13,936 nt of DNA from JAZQUM01 sp045631305 (lineage in GTDB: Bacteria > Bacillota > Clostridia > Oscillospirales > Oscillospiraceae), in assembly GCA_045631305.1 (NCBI GenBank), contig JAZQUM010000047.1, forward strand, positions 1-13,936, in the 5' to 3' direction. The notes beneath the pieces are model-generated. The model ran no database searches. It saw only the letters and a program-made list of their open reading frames with translations, and was not told the DNA's origin. A program made the translations under genes and the position numbers. Position 1 is the stretch's first letter. Each line of letters starts with the position of its first letter. Positions 12,280 through 13,936 of this stretch are shown here, in pieces.

Positions 12280-13602
12280 ATGATCGTAATCCGTAATGCT
12301 TCTCACCTGATCAAGGACTCCGAACACACCCTTTCCAATGTAGATATCCTTATTAAAGATGGTATCATCGCAGAGATCGGCGAAAACATTGATGCCCCCG
12401 GCGCAAAGGAAATCGACGCACGCCGCTGCATTGTGGCTCCCGGTTTCCACAACCTCCACACTCACCTCTATCAGAACTTCCTCAAGGGCATGCGCGATGA
12501 CCTTCCTCTGGTAGGCTGGTGCAATGAGGTTACCTTCCCCTTCGTTGGCGTTGCTCTGGGCGACCAGATTGACCGCGAAGAACTGTTCTACAATTTCGCA
12601 GCTATCGGCGGTCTTGAACAGCTTAAGACCGGTATCACCGCTTTCGTAGACCTGGATATGTCCCATGTGGCTATGAACAGAGCATGGCAGGATCTGGGCA
12701 TCCGCGGCGATTGCGCAGTACAGAGCGCAAACGCATGGATCCCCCCCGAATTCGTCAAGAGCGACGAAGTCATGATCGAAAGCCTTCGTAAGTACTTTGA
12801 TGAAGCTGCTCCCTATGATCTCACCTCTACTTCTCTCGGCCCCTCCACCCCCTTCTGCTGCACTCCCAGCTTCCTGAAAGCTTTGGTAGACCTGGGTAAG
12901 GAAACGGGCAAGCGTGTTTACATCCATGTAAGCGAAACTTCCGGCGAAGTCAAAGAATCCCTTGAAAACTGCGGCATGACTCCTCTGGAATATCTGGACT
13001 CCCTGGGCGTTGTCAATGACAACATGACCATCGTGCACTGCGTTTACCTGACTGAAAAGGAAATGCAGCTGGCTAAGGAACGCGGCATCACCACCGTTCA
13101 CTGCCCCATGAGCAACATGAAGCTGGCAGATGGCGCCGCTCCCATCAAGAAGATGCTGGACTACGGCATCCCCGTAACCCTCGGCACCGACGGCGCTGCA
13201 AGCAACGACAGACTCGATATGTTTGCTGAAATGCGCGCCACCTGCCATCTGGCTCGTATCTCCAACGACGATGCTGCTGCTATCACCGCTAAGGAAGCTT
13301 TCTATATGGCAACCGAAGGCGGCGCAAAGGCCATGGGCCTCAACAGCGGCGTTCTGGAAGTTGGCCGTCCCGCCGACCTGATGCTGATCGACACTTTCGC
13401 CGTCAACATGACTCCCTGCCACGAACCCATCAAGACTCTGGTATGGTGCGCATCTCCCGAAAACGTTCGCACCGTGATCATCAATGGTGAAGTGGTTCTG
13501 GAAAACGGCGACTCCACCCGCATTGATACCAAGGCACTTCTGGAAAAAACCATTGAACTCGATAATGCCTGCCGCGCTATCATGGCCGGTCAGTCGTTAT
13601 AA
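12280..13602 (+). CDS. Amidohydrolase, MtaD/S-adenosylhomocysteine deaminase-like family
   Basis: A 440-residue metal-dependent deaminase or hydrolase of the TRZ/ATZ/MtaD group. Metal ligands are in place: H60 and H62 (NLHTHLYQNF), H216 (YIHVSETSGEV with E219), H253 (IVHCVYL) and D304 (LGTDGAASND). HCPMSNMKLADGAAPI at 274-289 and the HVSET block are typical of methylthioadenosine/SAH deaminases. The family also includes deaminases of guanine, 8-oxoguanine, pterins and triazines, so the exact substrate is open. GAGG lies before the ATG at a slightly long spacing. It has no obvious promoter of its own and may depend on read-through from the lipoprotein unit; the E1 gene follows after 111 bases. 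Confidence 0.85.
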   Translation: MIVIRNASHLIKDSEHTLSNVDILIKDGIIAEIGENIDAPGAKEIDARRCIVAPGFHNLHTHLYQNFLKGMRDDLPLVGWCNEVTFPFVGVALGDQIDREELFYNFAAIGGLEQLKTGITAFVDLDMSHVAMNRAWQDLGIRGDCAVQSANAWIPPEFVKSDEVMIESLRKYFDEAAPYDLTSTSLGPSTPFCCTPSFLKALVDLGKETGKRVYIHVSETSGEVKESLENCGMTPLEYLDSLGVVNDNMTIVHCVYLTEKEMQLAKERGITTVHCPMSNMKLADGAAPIKKMLDYGIPVTLGTDGAASNDRLDMFAEMRATCHLARISNDDAAAITAKEAFYMATEGGAKAMGLNSGVLEVGRPADLMLIDTFAVNMTPCHEPIKTLVWCASPENVRTVIINGEVVLENGDSTRIDTKALLEKTIELDNACRAIMAGQSL

Positions 13603-13625
13603 ATTATTATTTACTTCATATTTTT

Positions 13626-13641
13626 CGGGGTCCCCACCCCG
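13626..13641 (+). other. GC-rich hairpin in the gap before the E1 gene
   Basis: CGGGGT-CCCC-ACCCCG forms a 6-bp stem 24 bases after the amidohydrolase stop. No U tract follows, so it is a poor terminator; it could be a weak attenuator or an RNA-processing structure. The rest of the gap (13603-13713) shows no clear promoter. Confidence 0.35.
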
Positions 13642-13713
13642 CCGGTCCTGCTCAAACGCCATAAAGCGGGCCCGATAAACACGAAATGTTTCTTTTATTG
13701 AGGAGGAAAAACA

Positions 13714-13936
13714 ATGGCACTGAGCAAAGAAAGACTGCTGGGTCTGTACCGTGATATGGTGCTGATCCGCAAATTCGAAGATTGCATCAAGGAATACGCA
13801 GCAAACGGTACCATTCCCGGCTTCGTACATCTGTCCACCGGTCAGGAAGCCTGCCAGGCAGGCGTAGTACGCGCACTGCGTACCAGCGACTTCAAGTATC
13901 CCGACCATCGCGGCCACGGCGCAATCCTTCTGTGCG
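13714..13936 (+). CDS. TPP-dependent dehydrogenase E1 alpha subunit, acetoin/pyruvate type (5' part only)
   Basis: The first 74 residues of an E1 alpha subunit of a 2-oxoacid or acetoin dehydrogenase complex. The visible blocks are typical: LLGLYRDMVLIRKFED, GTIPGFVHLSTGQEACQAGV and the DHRGHG segment at the end, which resembles the YRDHG/H-R-G-H-G loop before the TPP site. The start has AGGAGG seven bases upstream. Beta, E2 and E3 genes are expected to the right. The AcoX-like and alcohol dehydrogenase genes at the left end of the window make the acetoin (AcoA) type more likely than pyruvate, but the fragment alone cannot decide. Confidence 0.85.
   Translation, partial: MALSKERLLGLYRDMVLIRKFEDCIKEYAANGTIPGFVHLSTGQEACQAGVVRALRTSDFKYPDHRGHGAILLC

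Noticed and set aside
12223..13422. A 399-residue open frame on the minus strand opposite the amidohydrolase
   Set aside because: The plus-strand frame carries all amidohydrolase metal motifs; the antisense product is low-complexity and has no credible start signal.

Overview
This window (about 55% GC by eye) looks like chromosomal DNA of an anaerobic Bacillota, most likely a gut-type Clostridia. The basis is strong AGGAGG ribosome binding sites, dense operons with ATGA start/stop overlaps, a typical clostridial lipoprotein signal peptide, and electron-transfer flavoprotein modules common in that class. The taxonomy is inference; there is no rRNA or marker gene here. I see 17 protein genes (two cut by the window ends), no RNA gene, no mobile element and no CRISPR array.

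Region 1 (4006 down to 1, minus strand) is a catabolic operon. In transcription order it holds a DhnA/LsrF-type class I aldolase, a SorC-family sugar-responsive regulator, a zinc-dependent medium-chain alcohol dehydrogenase, an AcoX/NAD-kinase-like protein, and the start of a sugar-type ABC transporter permease. It is preceded by a consensus promoter (TTGACA-N16-TATAAT).

Region 2 (4267-9004, plus strand) is the most striking part. It is a five-gene operon, fhcD-fhcB-fhcA-fhcC plus a RimK/MptN-like ATP-grasp ligase. These are the subunits of the formyltransferase/hydrolase complex that moves a formyl group from tetrahydromethanopterin to methanofuran and hydrolyses it to formate. The complex is classically known from methylotrophic Proteobacteria, with archaeal homologues Ftr and FwdA/B/C in methanogens. 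It is driven by TTGACA-N17-TATTAT and ends at a 25-bp inverted-repeat terminator shared with the convergent region 3.

Region 3 (11192 down to 9069, minus strand) encodes a split sarcosine-oxidase/HcnAB-like electron-transfer module: a plant-type [2Fe-2S] protein, an FAD/NAD(P) oxidoreductase, a BFD-like [2Fe-2S] protein and a 4Fe-4S ferredoxin. The usual DAO-type catalytic subunit is not in the window. Region 4 (11459-13936, plus strand) has a secreted lipoprotein of unknown function, an MtaD-like amidohydrolase, and the N-terminus of a TPP-dependent dehydrogenase E1 alpha subunit (AcoA/PdhA type).

The regions appear to be tied together by regulation. The 12-mer ATGCACAAATGT occurs inside the minus-strand promoter at 4124-4135 and again at 11319-11330 in the other divergent intergenic region, where it extends to the palindrome GCACAAATGTGC. 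The SorC protein is the obvious candidate to bind it. My working hypothesis is that a sugar-like or polyol-like substrate is imported and cleaved by the region 1 enzymes, that oxidation by the flavoprotein and E1 modules follows, and that a one-carbon unit is released as formate through an unusual bacterial methanofuran branch. The enzymes that would supply formyl-H4MPT (Fae, MtdB, Mch) are not in the window.
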